From NCBI GenBank assembly GCA_946544685.1, contig CAMNML010000002.1:39864-103863 (forward strand): a DNA stretch of 64,000 nt, written 5' to 3'. The stretch comes from an uncultured Caryophanales bacterium. Lineage in GTDB: Bacteria > Bacillota_I > Bacilli_A > RF39 > UBA660. Shown one piece after another: positions 54,260-63,375 of the stretch. Under the pieces are notes generated by a model. It was given only the letters and a program-made list of their open reading frames with translations, ran no database searches and was not told the DNA's origin. The position numbers and the translations under genes are program-made. How positions within the stretch are numbered: position 1 is the first letter of the stretch; each line of letters begins with the position of its first letter.

Positions 54260-54643
54260 ATGTTAAATTTAACAAGTGAACAATTAAATTTATTAGCGCA
54301 GCCGCTAAAAGAATTAGGACTATCTATAGGGCTACAAGATCATATAAAAGAGGTAATAGGTAAAGATGCAAAACTAAAAGATTTATGCATTTTTGCAGGA
54401 AATTTGTTATCATATGAGGGCATTAGAAAAAAAGTTGTAACAGAACCATTGTTTATCTATATTGAAGCAGTAAAACATATTTATAAAGGAAAAGATTTAA
54501 AAGAAAAGTTATTAGAATCAAAAAAAATCGGTAACACATATCAAAGATACTATAATGAACTAATCGATTATTTAAAATATTACAAATTTAGATTTATAGA
54601 ATCTAAAAAAACAAAATGTAAACCAACAAGAAAAACTATTTAA
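54260..54643 (+). CDS. Hypothetical protein (127 aa)
   Basis: Not recognised. It is a probably all-helical soluble protein with no signal peptide or membrane segment and a basic C-terminus (KKTKCKPTRKTI). It has its own promoter, an AAGGAG ribosome site and a terminator, so it is a single-gene unit between the secreted protein and ppdK. Confidence 0.7.
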   Translation: MLNLTSEQLNLLAQPLKELGLSIGLQDHIKEVIGKDAKLKDLCIFAGNLLSYEGIRKKVVTEPLFIYIEAVKHIYKGKDLKEKLLESKKIGNTYQRYYNELIDYLKYYKFRFIESKKTKCKPTRKTI

Positions 54644-54657
54644 TAATAGTTTTTTTC
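54632..54657 (+). terminator. Terminator
   Basis: AACTATT-taat-AATAGTT followed by T residues, overlapping the gene end. Confidence 0.75.
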
Positions 54658-54716
54658 TTTATGTTTTTTTAAAAATATGCTATACTTAATAAGTAGAATA
54701 AATAGGAGGAATAAAA

Positions 54717-57344
54717 ATGAAGTTTGTTTACTCATTTAACGAAGGAAATAAAGATATGAGAGAACTTCTAGGAGGAAAAGGAGCAAACCTTGCCGAAATG
54801 ACCAATATTGGTTTACCTGTACCTAGAGGGTTCACTGTAACAACAGAAGCATGTAATAATTACTATAAAAATAATAAAAATATAGACAACGAAACTGTAA
54901 ATCAAATAATGGAATATATAACAAAATTAGAAAGTACAACAAATAAAAAATTTGGAGATCCATCAAATCCATTATTAGTATCAGTAAGAAGTGGATCACG
55001 TGCATCAATGCCAGGAATGATGGATACTATATTAAATCTAGGTATCAACGATAATGTGGCATCAGGATTAATAAAATTAACCAATGACCCAAGATTCGTA
55101 TGTGATTCATATAGAAGGTTCATAGGAATGTATGCTGATGTAGTAGATGAATTAGATAGAAATAAGTTTGAAGAAGTACTAACTAAGGTAAAAGAATCAA
55201 AAGGTGTGAAACTAGACAACGAGCTAGATGCAAATGGAATGTTTGAAGTCGTAATGAGATTTAAATCTCTGTATAAAGAATTAAAAGGTGTTGATTTTCC
55301 ACAAGACCCTAAAGTACAACTTATAGAAGCAATAAAAGCAGTATTTAGATCATGGGACAATGAAAGAGCAGAAGTATATAGAAGAATGAATAATATCCCT
55401 CACGATTGGGGAACAGCAGTAAATGTACAAGAAATGGTATATGGTAATAGAGGAAATACATCTGGTACAGGAGTAGCATTCACAAGAAATCCAGCAACAG
55501 GAGAAAATAATTTATACGGAGAATTCTTAATAAATGCTCAAGGAGAAGATGTAGTAGCAGGAATAAGAACACCACAATCTATTGACTCATTAAAAGAAAT
55601 AATGCCAAATGTATACGAAGAATTTAAGAAAAATTCAAAAATACTAGAACAGCATTATAAAGATATGCAAGATATGGAATTCACAATAGAAAATGGGCAC
55701 CTATTCATGCTTCAAACAAGAAATGGAAAAAGAACTGCAGCAGCAGCAATAAAAGTAGCTGTAGATATGGTAAACGAGGGATTATTAACAAAAGAAGAAG
55801 CTCTTCTAAAAGTAGATCCAACGACACTAGATCAATTACTACACGATACATTTGATGAAGAAGAATTAAAAAACAACACTCCTATAACTTCAGGACTTGC
55901 AGCTTCCCCTGGAGCAGGAACTGGAAAAATATACTTCAATGCGAAAGACATAACAGCAGCAAAAGAGAGAAAAGAAGAAACAATACTAGTAAGAAAAGAA
56001 ACATCGCCAGAAGATATAACAGGAATGAAAGACGCAAACGGAATACTAACAATACATGGTGGAATGACATCTCATGCAGCAGTTGTAGCACGTGGTATGG
56101 GAAAATGTTGTGTATCAGGATGTACAAACTTGATAGTAAATGAAGAAGAAAAAACATTAACACTTCCTAATGGAAAAGTTTTAAAAGAAGGAGACTATAT
56201 CTCAATAGATGGTACAACAGGAAACGTTTACGATACTAAAATCAAAACTAAAGAAGCAACAGTATCAGGAGACTTTGAAACATTCATGTCATGGGCAGAT
56301 AGTATTAAAACACTAGATATAAGGACAAATGCAGATACACCAAAAGATGCAGAAACAGCAAAGAAGTTTGGGGCAAAAGGAATAGGACTATGTAGAACAG
56401 AACACATGTTCTTTGATGAAGAAAGAATATTTAATTTTAGAATGATGATAGCAGCACCAGACCTAGAAAAAAGAAAATTCGCATTAAGTAAAATATTGCC
56501 ATATCAAAGAAGTGACTTTGAAAAGCTATTTGAAACAATGGATGGATTACCAGTAGTAATAAGATACTTAGATCCACCACTTCATGAATTCCTTCCAAAA
56601 AAAGAAGAAGAAATTGAAGATTTAGCTCACAGTCTAAACATGGAGTACAACGAACTAAAAGCAAGAATCGATTCATTAAAAGAATTCAATCCAATGATGG
56701 GACACCGTGGATGCAGACTATCAATCACTTATCCAGAAATAGCAGTAATGCAAACAACTGCAGTAATTAGTGCAGCAATAAATGTTACTAAAAAAGGTAT
56801 AAAAGTAAAACCTGAAATAATGATCCCATTAATAGGTGATACAAACGAACTAAAATACGTAAAAAATATAGTAACATATACAGCAGAACAAATAATAAAA
56901 CAAACTGGAGTAAATATTGATTATATGGTTGGAACAATGATAGAAATACCAAGAGCAACCTTAATAGCAGACGAACTTGCAAGTATTACTGATTTCTTCA
57001 GCTTTGGAACAAATGACTTAACTCAAATGACATATGGATTCTCAAGAGATGATGCTTCTAAATTCTTAAACGATTACTATGATAAAAGAATATTTGAAAG
57101 AGATCCTTTTAAATCAATAGATCAAAAAGGGGTAGGAAAATTAGTTGATCTAGCAGCAAATTTAGGAAGAAAAGCAAATCCTAATATAGAACTTGGAATA
57201 TGTGGAGAACATGCAGGAGACCCTGACAGCATAGAATTCTGTAACAAAATAGGACTTAACTATGTATCATGTTCACCATATAGAGTTCCAACAGCAAGAC
57301 TAGCAGCAGCAATTGCGGCAATAAAGGAGAAAGAAAATATATGA
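54717..57344 (+). CDS. ppdK: Pyruvate, phosphate dikinase
   Basis: Interconverts PEP, AMP and PPi with pyruvate, ATP and Pi; in fermentative bacteria it commonly makes ATP in glycolysis. The 875-aa protein has the ATP-grasp domain (GGKGANLAEM, VSVRSGSRASMPGMMDT), the swivelling phosphohistidine domain (GGMTSHAAVVARGMGKC, His about 450) and the PEP-binding barrel (GLCRTEHMFF, FGTNDLTQ, CGEHAGDP with the catalytic Cys). AGGAGG precedes the ATG. Its TGA stop overlaps the lipoprotein start. Confidence 0.97.
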   Translation: MKFVYSFNEGNKDMRELLGGKGANLAEMTNIGLPVPRGFTVTTEACNNYYKNNKNIDNETVNQIMEYITKLESTTNKKFGDPSNPLLVSVRSGSRASMPGMMDTILNLGINDNVASGLIKLTNDPRFVCDSYRRFIGMYADVVDELDRNKFEEVLTKVKESKGVKLDNELDANGMFEVVMRFKSLYKELKGVDFPQDPKVQLIEAIKAVFRSWDNERAEVYRRMNNIPHDWGTAVNVQEMVYGNRGNTSGTGVAFTRNPATGENNLYGEFLINAQGEDVVAGIRTPQSIDSLKEIMPNVYEEFKKNSKILEQHYKDMQDMEFTIENGHLFMLQTRNGKRTAAAAIKVAVDMVNEGLLTKEEALLKVDPTTLDQLLHDTFDEEELKNNTPITSGLAASPGAGTGKIYFNAKDITAAKERKEETILVRKETSPEDITGMKDANGILTIHGGMTSHAAVVARGMGKCCVSGCTNLIVNEEEKTLTLPNGKVLKEGDYISIDGTTGNVYDTKIKTKEATVSGDFETFMSWADSIKTLDIRTNADTPKDAETAKKFGAKGIGLCRTEHMFFDEERIFNFRMMIAAPDLEKRKFALSKILPYQRSDFEKLFETMDGLPVVIRYLDPPLHEFLPKKEEEIEDLAHSLNMEYNELKARIDSLKEFNPMMGHRGCRLSITYPEIAVMQTTAVISAAINVTKKGIKVKPEIMIPLIGDTNELKYVKNIVTYTAEQIIKQTGVNIDYMVGTMIEIPRATLIADELASITDFFSFGTNDLTQMTYGFSRDDASKFLNDYYDKRIFERDPFKSIDQKGVGKLVDLAANLGRKANPNIELGICGEHAGDPDSIEFCNKIGLNYVSCSPYRVPTARLAAAIAAIKEKENI

Positions 57345-58034
57345 AAAAGAAAATATTAAGTTTATTATTAATAACAATTTGTATAACACTTGTAGGATGT
57401 GGGAAAAAAGATAGTTCAACAGAAAATTCAGGAGGAAAAACTTCAAAAATTGAATATAAAGACTATGATGGAGATGGAAAAATAGAATTTACAGAAAAAA
57501 TGTACGCTATATCACAAACAACTGGATTTAACATAGAATATAAAACTACAATAAACGGAAAAGAAAATACTCATCAATTATCAGCAAAAAATAATCTAAT
57601 GTTATATTTAACCAACGATGAAGGTTATCTAGCAGAATACACAGGAGAAACAGGAAATCTATTTAAAAAAGAAAACGGCACATGGAGAGATGATGGAAAA
57701 ATGGGTAATGCTAACCTTTTTAAAGATGGAACAGAAGTAACATACAAAAAAATTTTATGTAATAAAATATATTCTATAAAATCATCAATGGAACCTAGTA
57801 ACATAAGTGATTCAAGCAAAAAAGGAGAAGTAACATATTTAGGAAGAAAATGCACTGAATATAGATCGACTAATAGTTATAATAATGAAGAAAGTGTAAT
57901 ATATGTAGATAATGAAACAGAACTACCATTGTACTTTAAATATGGGAGTAAAATTGTAGAAGTAACTAAGTTTGAAACAAAAGCAGAGCTATCAATACCT
58001 CAAATTTAAAAAAATGTTATTAAACATAAAGACA
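57323..58034 (+). repeat. Duplicated segment, copy 1
   Basis: This segment, from the ribosome site to 25 bp beyond the lipoprotein stop, recurs 1030 bp downstream. The first 140 bp or so are almost identical; later parts have diverged. Confidence 0.9.
57341..58009 (+). CDS. Lipoprotein, paralogue 1
   Basis: A 222-aa surface lipoprotein: Lys-rich signal peptide, lipobox LVGC (Cys about 20), short linker, then an extracellular domain with YKDYDGDGKIEF, GYLAEYTGETGNLFKKENGTW, EVTYLGRKCTEYRS and YVDNETELPLYFKYG. The domain resembles outer-surface LppX/DUF4412-type beta folds only loosely, so I give no function. The ATG overlaps the ppdK stop (ATGA), so it may be coupled to ppdK translation. Confidence 0.82.
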   Translation: MKKKILSLLLITICITLVGCGKKDSSTENSGGKTSKIEYKDYDGDGKIEFTEKMYAISQTTGFNIEYKTTINGKENTHQLSAKNNLMLYLTNDEGYLAEYTGETGNLFKKENGTWRDDGKMGNANLFKDGTEVTYKKILCNKIYSIKSSMEPSNISDSSKKGEVTYLGRKCTEYRSTNSYNNEESVIYVDNETELPLYFKYGSKIVEVTKFETKAELSIPQI

Positions 58035-58352
58035 AGTTCTTTGTCAGTAGTGTTAGTATAGCCAAAAATTAATAATAAATGAATTTTATAATAAAAGGTC
58101 AAAATTTTGATCTTTTATTATATTATTTTATATATTCTTATTGTAAAATATAAGAATGATATATTACGTCTAATCTTTGTTTTCTAGGAAATATATAAAA
58201 GTATTTCTTTAAATAATTGAATTTCATTGATGAAGAAATTAAGGCTAGATTATTCTAATACTTTTATGATATAATAACCATAGGAGTGATAAAAATGATA
58301 ACAGTAAGAATTCATTGAAAAAAACAATATTTTATGATATATCTTATAAAGA
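58035..58352. other. Intergenic region between the lipoprotein copies
   Basis: About 318 bp with no gene-length frame. It holds a hairpin at 58093-58116, an 11-bp inverted repeat ATAAAAGTATT/AATACTTTTAT (58195-58205, 58257-58267) and an isolated ribosome site with ATG at 58295 that stops after seven codons (58316-58318). Confidence 0.6.
58093..58116 (+). terminator. Probable terminator after lipoprotein copy 1
   Basis: AAAAGGTCAAAA and TTTTGATCTTTT pair with one G-U and run into T-rich sequence. Confidence 0.6.
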
Positions 58353-59064
58353 AAAGGAGAAAGAAAATATATGAAAAAGAAAATATTAAGCTTATTATTA
58401 ATAACAATTTGTATAACACTTGTAGGATGTGGGAAAAAAGATAGTTCAACAGAAAATTCAGGAGGAAAAACTTCAAAAATTGAATATAAAGACTATAATG
58501 AAGACGGAAAAATAAATTATGAAGATAAAATGTACGCTATATCACAAGCATCTGGTTTTAACATAGAATATAAAGGTACAGCAAACGAAAAAGAAAGTAC
58601 TCATCAAATATCAGCTAAAAAAAATCTAATATTATTTTTAAATAACGATGAAGGTTATCTATCAGAATACACAGGAGAAACAGGAAATCTATACAAAAAA
58701 GAAAATGGCACATGGAAAGATGGCGGAAAGATTTTTAAAAACGCACTTTTCAAAGATGGAGTAGAAGAGGCATATAGAAAAGATATATATGCAAAAATAA
58801 GTTCTTTCGCATCATCAATGGATAAATATCTCATAAATGATTCAAACAAAAAAGAAGAAGTAACATATTTAGGAAGAAAATGTACTAAATATGTAAACAT
58901 TAATAGCTATAATAATGAAGAAACTGTAATATATGTAGATAATGAAACAGAACTACCATTGTATTATAAAAATTCAACTAGAACAGTAGAAGTAACAAAA
59001 TTTGAAACAAAAACAGAACTATCAATACCACAAATTTAAAAAAATGTTATTAAACGTAAAGACT
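58353..59064 (+). repeat. Duplicated segment, copy 2
   Basis: Counterpart of 57323-58034 at an offset of exactly 1030 bp at both gene start and stop. Confidence 0.9.
58371..59039 (+). CDS. Lipoprotein, paralogue 2
   Basis: A 222-aa paralogue of the gene at 57341 with the same length. The first 45 residues are identical, including the LVGC lipobox; the extracellular domain then differs at many positions while keeping GYLSEYTGETGNLYKKENGTW, EEVTYLGRKCTKY and YVDNETELPLYY. Unlike copy 1 it is not fused to ppdK translation and may have its own promoter in the preceding gap. Function unknown. Confidence 0.82.
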   Translation: MKKKILSLLLITICITLVGCGKKDSSTENSGGKTSKIEYKDYNEDGKINYEDKMYAISQASGFNIEYKGTANEKESTHQISAKKNLILFLNNDEGYLSEYTGETGNLYKKENGTWKDGGKIFKNALFKDGVEEAYRKDIYAKISSFASSMDKYLINDSNKKEEVTYLGRKCTKYVNINSYNNEETVIYVDNETELPLYYKNSTRTVEVTKFETKTELSIPQI

Positions 59065-59082
59065 AGAAAAACTAGTCTTTTT
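59058..59082 (+). terminator. Terminator after lipoprotein copy 2
   Basis: AAAGACTAG-aaaaa-CTAGTCTTT followed by TT. Confidence 0.85.
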
Positions 59083-59107
59083 ATGTTATCATTAATATGG
59101 TGATAAA

Positions 59108-60376
59108 ATGATTAAAGTAATTAAAAATGGAACAGTAATTACAATGGATGAAAAAAGAGATATTTATGAAAACATAGACATTGTAATAAAAGATGATGAA
59201 ATAATTAATCTAGTAAAAGATTATAAAGGTGAATACGATGAATTAATAGACGCAACAAATAAAATAGTAATGCCAGGATTAATAAATGCCCATACACATA
59301 TTCCTATGAGCCTATTTAGAGGAACAAACGATAATCTAAAATTACAAGATTGGTTAACAAAAAAAATATGGCCAATAGAAGACAAAATGACTGAAGAAGA
59401 TACATACTATGGAGCTCTTCTTTCAATAGTTGAAATGATAAAAACAGGAACAACTTGTTCAAATGATATGTACTTTAACTGTGATGCAATTCTAAAAGCT
59501 CTAAAAGAAACAAAAGTAAGATGTCTATTCACAAGAACTTTAATGGATAATGATTCTAAAGGTGATGAAAGAATAGAAGAATTTTTAAAACTATATGAGG
59601 AAAATAAAGACAACGAATTAATTAAATTCTCAGTAGCACCCCATGCATTATACACTTGTAACACAAAATATCTAAAAAAATGTAGTGACTTAGCTTTAAA
59701 ACTGAATATACCACTTCATATACATTATTGTGAAAATAAAGAAGAAATAGAAGGTACAATAAAAACATATGGAAAAACACCATTAGAAGTACTCAAAGAA
59801 ACAGGATTAGTAAATAATAAACTAATACTTGCACACGCAACATTTATAGATGATGAATCATTAGAGTATTTCAAAAATAAAGACATTCACTTTGTACACA
59901 ATCCAATAAGTAATTTAGATCTTGGATGCGGTATAGCGGACATAACAAAATATAAAAACTATGTAAATATCGCACTAGGAACAGACGGACAAGGAAGTGG
60001 AAATAACTTAAATCTTTTCTACCACATGTCATTAGTTGACTTGCTACAAAAAGGAAAATACGAAGACTCAACAGTAATGTCATCATATGAAACGCTAAAA
60101 ATGGCAACAATAAATGGAGCAAAAGCACTAGGTATGGAAAACATTATAGGAAGTATTGAAATAGGAAAAAAAGCCGATATAATAATGATTAACATGAATG
60201 ATATTAATACAGCGCCTAATATAGATATAATAACAAATCTATGTCATAATGCCTTAAATAACGTCGAAATGACTATGGTAAATGGAAATATATTAATGAA
60301 AGATAAGAAAATTAATATTGATGAATCAAAACTAATTAATAAAATAAATGAAATAGTAGAAAGACTAAGTAAATAA
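59108..60376 (+). CDS. mtaD: 5-methylthioadenosine/S-adenosylhomocysteine deaminase
   Basis: Amidohydrolase that deaminates MTA or SAH (and related adenosines) to the inosyl form. The 422-aa protein shows metal ligands NAHTHIPMSL, the His of HIHYCENKEEI, LAHATFIDDE, HNPISNLDLGCG and the Asp of GTDGQGSGNNL, plus IWPIEDKMTEED typical of MtaD. The exact substrate cannot be read from sequence. GGTGATAA before the ATG lies in a short hairpin (59086-59106). Confidence 0.92.
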   Translation: MIKVIKNGTVITMDEKRDIYENIDIVIKDDEIINLVKDYKGEYDELIDATNKIVMPGLINAHTHIPMSLFRGTNDNLKLQDWLTKKIWPIEDKMTEEDTYYGALLSIVEMIKTGTTCSNDMYFNCDAILKALKETKVRCLFTRTLMDNDSKGDERIEEFLKLYEENKDNELIKFSVAPHALYTCNTKYLKKCSDLALKLNIPLHIHYCENKEEIEGTIKTYGKTPLEVLKETGLVNNKLILAHATFIDDESLEYFKNKDIHFVHNPISNLDLGCGIADITKYKNYVNIALGTDGQGSGNNLNLFYHMSLVDLLQKGKYEDSTVMSSYETLKMATINGAKALGMENIIGSIEIGKKADIIMINMNDINTAPNIDIITNLCHNALNNVEMTMVNGNILMKDKKINIDESKLINKINEIVERLSK

Positions 60377-60399
60377 TAAACAAAACAATTATTTATTAT

Positions 60400-60424
60400 A
60401 AAAAGACTAATTAAGTCTTTTTTC
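60400..60424 (+). terminator. Terminator after mtaD
   Basis: AAAAGACT-aatta-AGTCTTTT followed by T residues. Confidence 0.85.
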
Positions 60425-60465
60425 CTTATGCATAAATATGATAAAATATATATGGAGGTATAAGT

Positions 60466-60870
60466 ATGAAAGAATTTACAAAAAAAGATGCAGAAGAAAC
60501 ATTAGAAAAAGGATATAAAAAAGCAGAAAAAATACTAAATGATGAAAATAAAAAAAATGAATTTATAAAAAGACTTGATAACGCACTAAAAACAATTCCA
60601 ATAGCAGGAGAAGCGATGTCAATGGTACCAACAATGATATCACTAGCAAAAAGCTATTTAAGAAAAGAATATAAAGACATACCAATTAAATCAATTTTAG
60701 CGCTTATAAGTGCACTATTATATTTAATCGCACCAATAGATGTTATACCAGATGCATTACCTGGTGTAGGACTTGTAGACGACACGTTAGTAATTGGAAC
60801 GTGCATAAAACTAATTAATAGTGATTTAGAAAAATATAAAAAATGGAAAGAAACAAACAATGGAAATTAA
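60466..60870 (+). CDS. YkvA-like DUF1232 membrane protein
   Basis: A 134-aa protein whose second half carries the DUF1232 pattern: SILALISALLYLIAPIDVIPDALPGVGLVDD, a hydrophobic hairpin with the conserved PIDxIPD. The N-terminal half is a charged helix region. The role is unknown. GGAGGTA precedes the ATG. It overlaps the Smr gene by 11 bp. Confidence 0.88.
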   Translation: MKEFTKKDAEETLEKGYKKAEKILNDENKKNEFIKRLDNALKTIPIAGEAMSMVPTMISLAKSYLRKEYKDIPIKSILALISALLYLIAPIDVIPDALPGVGLVDDTLVIGTCIKLINSDLEKYKKWKETNNGN

Positions 60871-61126
60871 AGATGTGATATTTACAGAATCATTACCAAA
60901 GATAGATCTTCATGGATTAGATAGAGAAACTGCGCGAGTAGAAGTAAATGACTTTATAAAAGATAATATTAAAATGAAAAACGAAATAGTAATAATTGTT
61001 CATGGAATTGGAACCGGAATACTTAGAAAAACTGTTGATGAAACACTTAGAAAAAATAAGAGTGTTATAGATTATAAGACACTTTATAACAATAATGGTT
61101 CAACAATAGTAAAAATTAAAATATAA
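60860..61126 (+). CDS. Small Smr-domain protein
   Basis: An 88-aa stand-alone Smr domain, the module at the C-terminus of MutS2. It has IDLHGLDRETARVEV (the LDxHG-type motif) and IVHGIGTGILRKTV (HGxGTG). Smr domains bind or nick nucleic acid and, in MutS2, act on collided ribosomes. No MutS2 is in this window. It overlaps the DUF1232 gene and is probably co-translated with it. Confidence 0.9.
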   Translation: MEIKDVIFTESLPKIDLHGLDRETARVEVNDFIKDNIKMKNEIVIIVHGIGTGILRKTVDETLRKNKSVIDYKTLYNNNGSTIVKIKI

Positions 61127-61181
61127 ATTATTTAAACTTAAAGAAAAATATGATATAATACAATACCAATTGGGTGATTAT

Positions 61182-62237
61182 ATGAAAAATACAAGCGTCA
61201 TAAGAACAATATTATTTAATGTATTAGTTATATTAACAATAATTTTTATCTATATCTTCTTTTTTCCTAAAAAAAGTTATGTTAATGAATTATTATATAA
61301 AGAATTAAAACCAGACATAGATGAAACATTTAATGATAATATAAATAACATGAAAATAGCAAGCAACATTTATTTTGAAAACAATAGCGAAACAGAAGTA
61401 ACATTAGACAAATTAATTGAAGAAAACTTAATAGCCGAATTGAAAGATACAACTGGCAATGCATGTAATAAAGAATCATACGTAAAAAAAGAAGAAGCAC
61501 AAACAAAAATATACTTAGATTGTAATGAAAAAAAAGAAGAAATAATTATCAACAAAACAAATCAAGATAAAAAATTCATATGTATATATCAATATGAAAA
61601 AGAGCTAGGAAACAGTTATACAAAATGGAGTGATTGGAGTACATGGCAAGAAGAAAAAGTAGAATCAAATGATTTAACTAATGTTGAAACTAAAATAGAA
61701 AAAACAAAAATTGGGACAAAAAAAGAAACAAAAGAAAAAGAAATAACTAAAGAACCGATAAAACAAGAATGTCCAAACAGCTATATTAAACAAGGAAATA
61801 CATGTATAAGTAAAGAAGCAACAAATAAAATAAGCGCTGCTAAAGACTACACATGTCCTAGTGGATATACACTAAGAAAAAACATGTGTTATAAAGGAAA
61901 TATACAAAAAGAACCTACAATAAAATATGCATGTCCAACAGATGGTGAAAGAACACATTTCGAACTTGATAGAGATACATGTAAGGTATATACAGTAAAA
62001 AGAAATATCAAAGAAAATTTTTATACATGTGAAGAAGGATATAAATTATCAAACGGTATGTGCACTAAAATTGAAACATATGAAGAAGAAGTAGACGATT
62101 ATAAAGAAATAACAATGTATAAATATCAAACTAGAGAAAAAACTAAAAAAATTGACATAAAATGGAGTACAAAAGATGATAAAAAACTATTAGATGAAGA
62201 ATATAATATGGTAGGAAAATTAACCTGTGAAATTTAA
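61182..62237 (+). CDS. Membrane-anchored Cys-rich surface protein
   Basis: Not a known family. The 351-aa protein has one N-terminal membrane helix (about 9-28), then a stretch resembling a minor pilin body (TEVTLDKLIEENLIAELKDT, Cys pair). A tryptophan segment follows (WSDWSTWQEE), then a Cys-rich region (about 190-300) with at least three repeats of the form CPxGYxLxxNMC. An outside location, with disulfides or zinc, is inferred. I chose the ATG at 61182 after GGGTGA. Confidence 0.7.
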   Translation: MKNTSVIRTILFNVLVILTIIFIYIFFFPKKSYVNELLYKELKPDIDETFNDNINNMKIASNIYFENNSETEVTLDKLIEENLIAELKDTTGNACNKESYVKKEEAQTKIYLDCNEKKEEIIINKTNQDKKFICIYQYEKELGNSYTKWSDWSTWQEEKVESNDLTNVETKIEKTKIGTKKETKEKEITKEPIKQECPNSYIKQGNTCISKEATNKISAAKDYTCPSGYTLRKNMCYKGNIQKEPTIKYACPTDGERTHFELDRDTCKVYTVKRNIKENFYTCEEGYKLSNGMCTKIETYEEEVDDYKEITMYKYQTREKTKKIDIKWSTKDDKKLLDEEYNMVGKLTCEI

Positions 62238-62240
62238 AAT

Positions 62241-62269
62241 TTGACATTTTTAAGATAAAATGGTAAAAT
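62241..62269 (+). promoter_or_regulatory. SigA-type promoter
   Basis: TTGACA (62241-62246), a 17-bp spacer and TAAAAT (62264-62269), for the gene at 62306. Confidence 0.75.
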
Positions 62270-62305
62270 TTCATATAGAAATTTACATTTAAGGGGGTTA
62301 TTAAA

Positions 62306-62725
62306 GTGAAGGATGTATATATTTTCGAGTACATGAATGAAAATGAATTCCATAAGTTAGAACGTTCTTTAAAGAAATATAATACACTCGCATACAAAAA
62401 ACTTTATTTCGATTATTATCCTTCTCTTAAAGAAGGAAAACTACTAGGTGAAATAGTAGCAGAAAATAAAGAAAAAGGACACGTAACATATGAATTATCA
62501 TTACCAACAGATGCTTTATTCGTAAAAGTGCATGGTACTATCAAATTAAGATATCATGTATATGAAGACGAAAAAATAATAATGCTTGATACATTAATTC
62601 CTGAAGAAATATTATCTGAAGGACATCAATCAGAACTTGTAACATACAAAGGAGTTATGATATCAAAACAGCATTCTGATAAAGATATGTTTAAAATTAA
62701 CTTGTTAAATATGATAAATAAATAA
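62306..62725 (+). CDS. Hypothetical protein (139 aa)
   Basis: Not recognised. It is a soluble alpha/beta-looking protein with no signal peptide, beginning MKDVYIFEYMNENEFHKLE from a GTG codon behind AAGGGGG. It has a strong promoter, its own terminator and more T-containing, varied codons than its neighbours, which could mean good expression. Conservation cannot be judged here. Confidence 0.72.
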   Translation: MKDVYIFEYMNENEFHKLERSLKKYNTLAYKKLYFDYYPSLKEGKLLGEIVAENKEKGHVTYELSLPTDALFVKVHGTIKLRYHVYEDEKIIMLDTLIPEEILSEGHQSELVTYKGVMISKQHSDKDMFKINLLNMINK

Positions 62726-62745
62726 GGTTTACCTTATTTTTTTTA
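62720..62745 (+). terminator. Terminator
   Basis: AATAAGGT-tt-ACCTTATT followed by T residues. Confidence 0.8.
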
Positions 62746-62816
62746 TTAACTTGTATCAATTCCATTGATTTTATAGCAAATAATTAGTATAATACAATCA
62801 TTAATGGAGGTAGAAA

Positions 62817-63368
62817 ATGGACATAGAAAAAATAATTGAAAATAAAAAAATAACACAAACAATAAAGATAATAATATCTTCAGTAATATCAGTAGCGCTT
62901 GCTATTATAATTATAAGTAATATTAATATAAAAAAAATAAAAGAACAAAACACAAAAATTAGTGTTACAAAAACCGAAAGAACAAATTATCCAAATGAAG
63001 AAACAATATGGGCTATATTAGAAATACCAACACTAAAGATTAAAACAAATGTATATAAAGGTGATGATAAATTATTAAATTATGGAGCTATACATCACAA
63101 AGAATCATACTTCCCAGGAGATGGAGGAACAATATTAATAGCGGTAAATAATGAATATTTAAAAAATATACAAAAACTAAAAGAAAATGACAAAATAACA
63201 CTTAGAACGATGTATAAAACATATTCATATAAGGTAGAAAAAATAAGAAAAAAAAGTGAAAATGAATTTTCAAATTCATTAGAGATAAATAGCAATGAAG
63301 AAAAACTAATATTCTATACAACAAATTCAAAAAATACAAAAGAAAGATTTGTAGTATTTGCAAAGTAG
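62817..63368 (+). CDS. Sortase-fold protein lacking catalytic residues
   Basis: A 183-aa protein with one N-terminal membrane helix (about 17-36) and a class D sortase-like domain: WAILEIPTLKIKTNVYKG, YFPGDGGTILIAV, and a closing KERFVVFAK. Where sortases have AGH with the catalytic His, this has AVN (Asn111); where they have TLxTC with the catalytic Cys, it has FYTT (Thr169). The Arg (177) remains. It is therefore probably not a transpeptidase. GGAGGTA precedes the ATG, and a membrane protein gene follows after 7 bp. Confidence 0.75.
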   Translation: MDIEKIIENKKITQTIKIIISSVISVALAIIIISNINIKKIKEQNTKISVTKTERTNYPNEETIWAILEIPTLKIKTNVYKGDDKLLNYGAIHHKESYFPGDGGTILIAVNNEYLKNIQKLKENDKITLRTMYKTYSYKVEKIRKKSENEFSNSLEINSNEEKLIFYTTNSKNTKERFVVFAK

Positions 63369-63375
63369 GTGAAGC

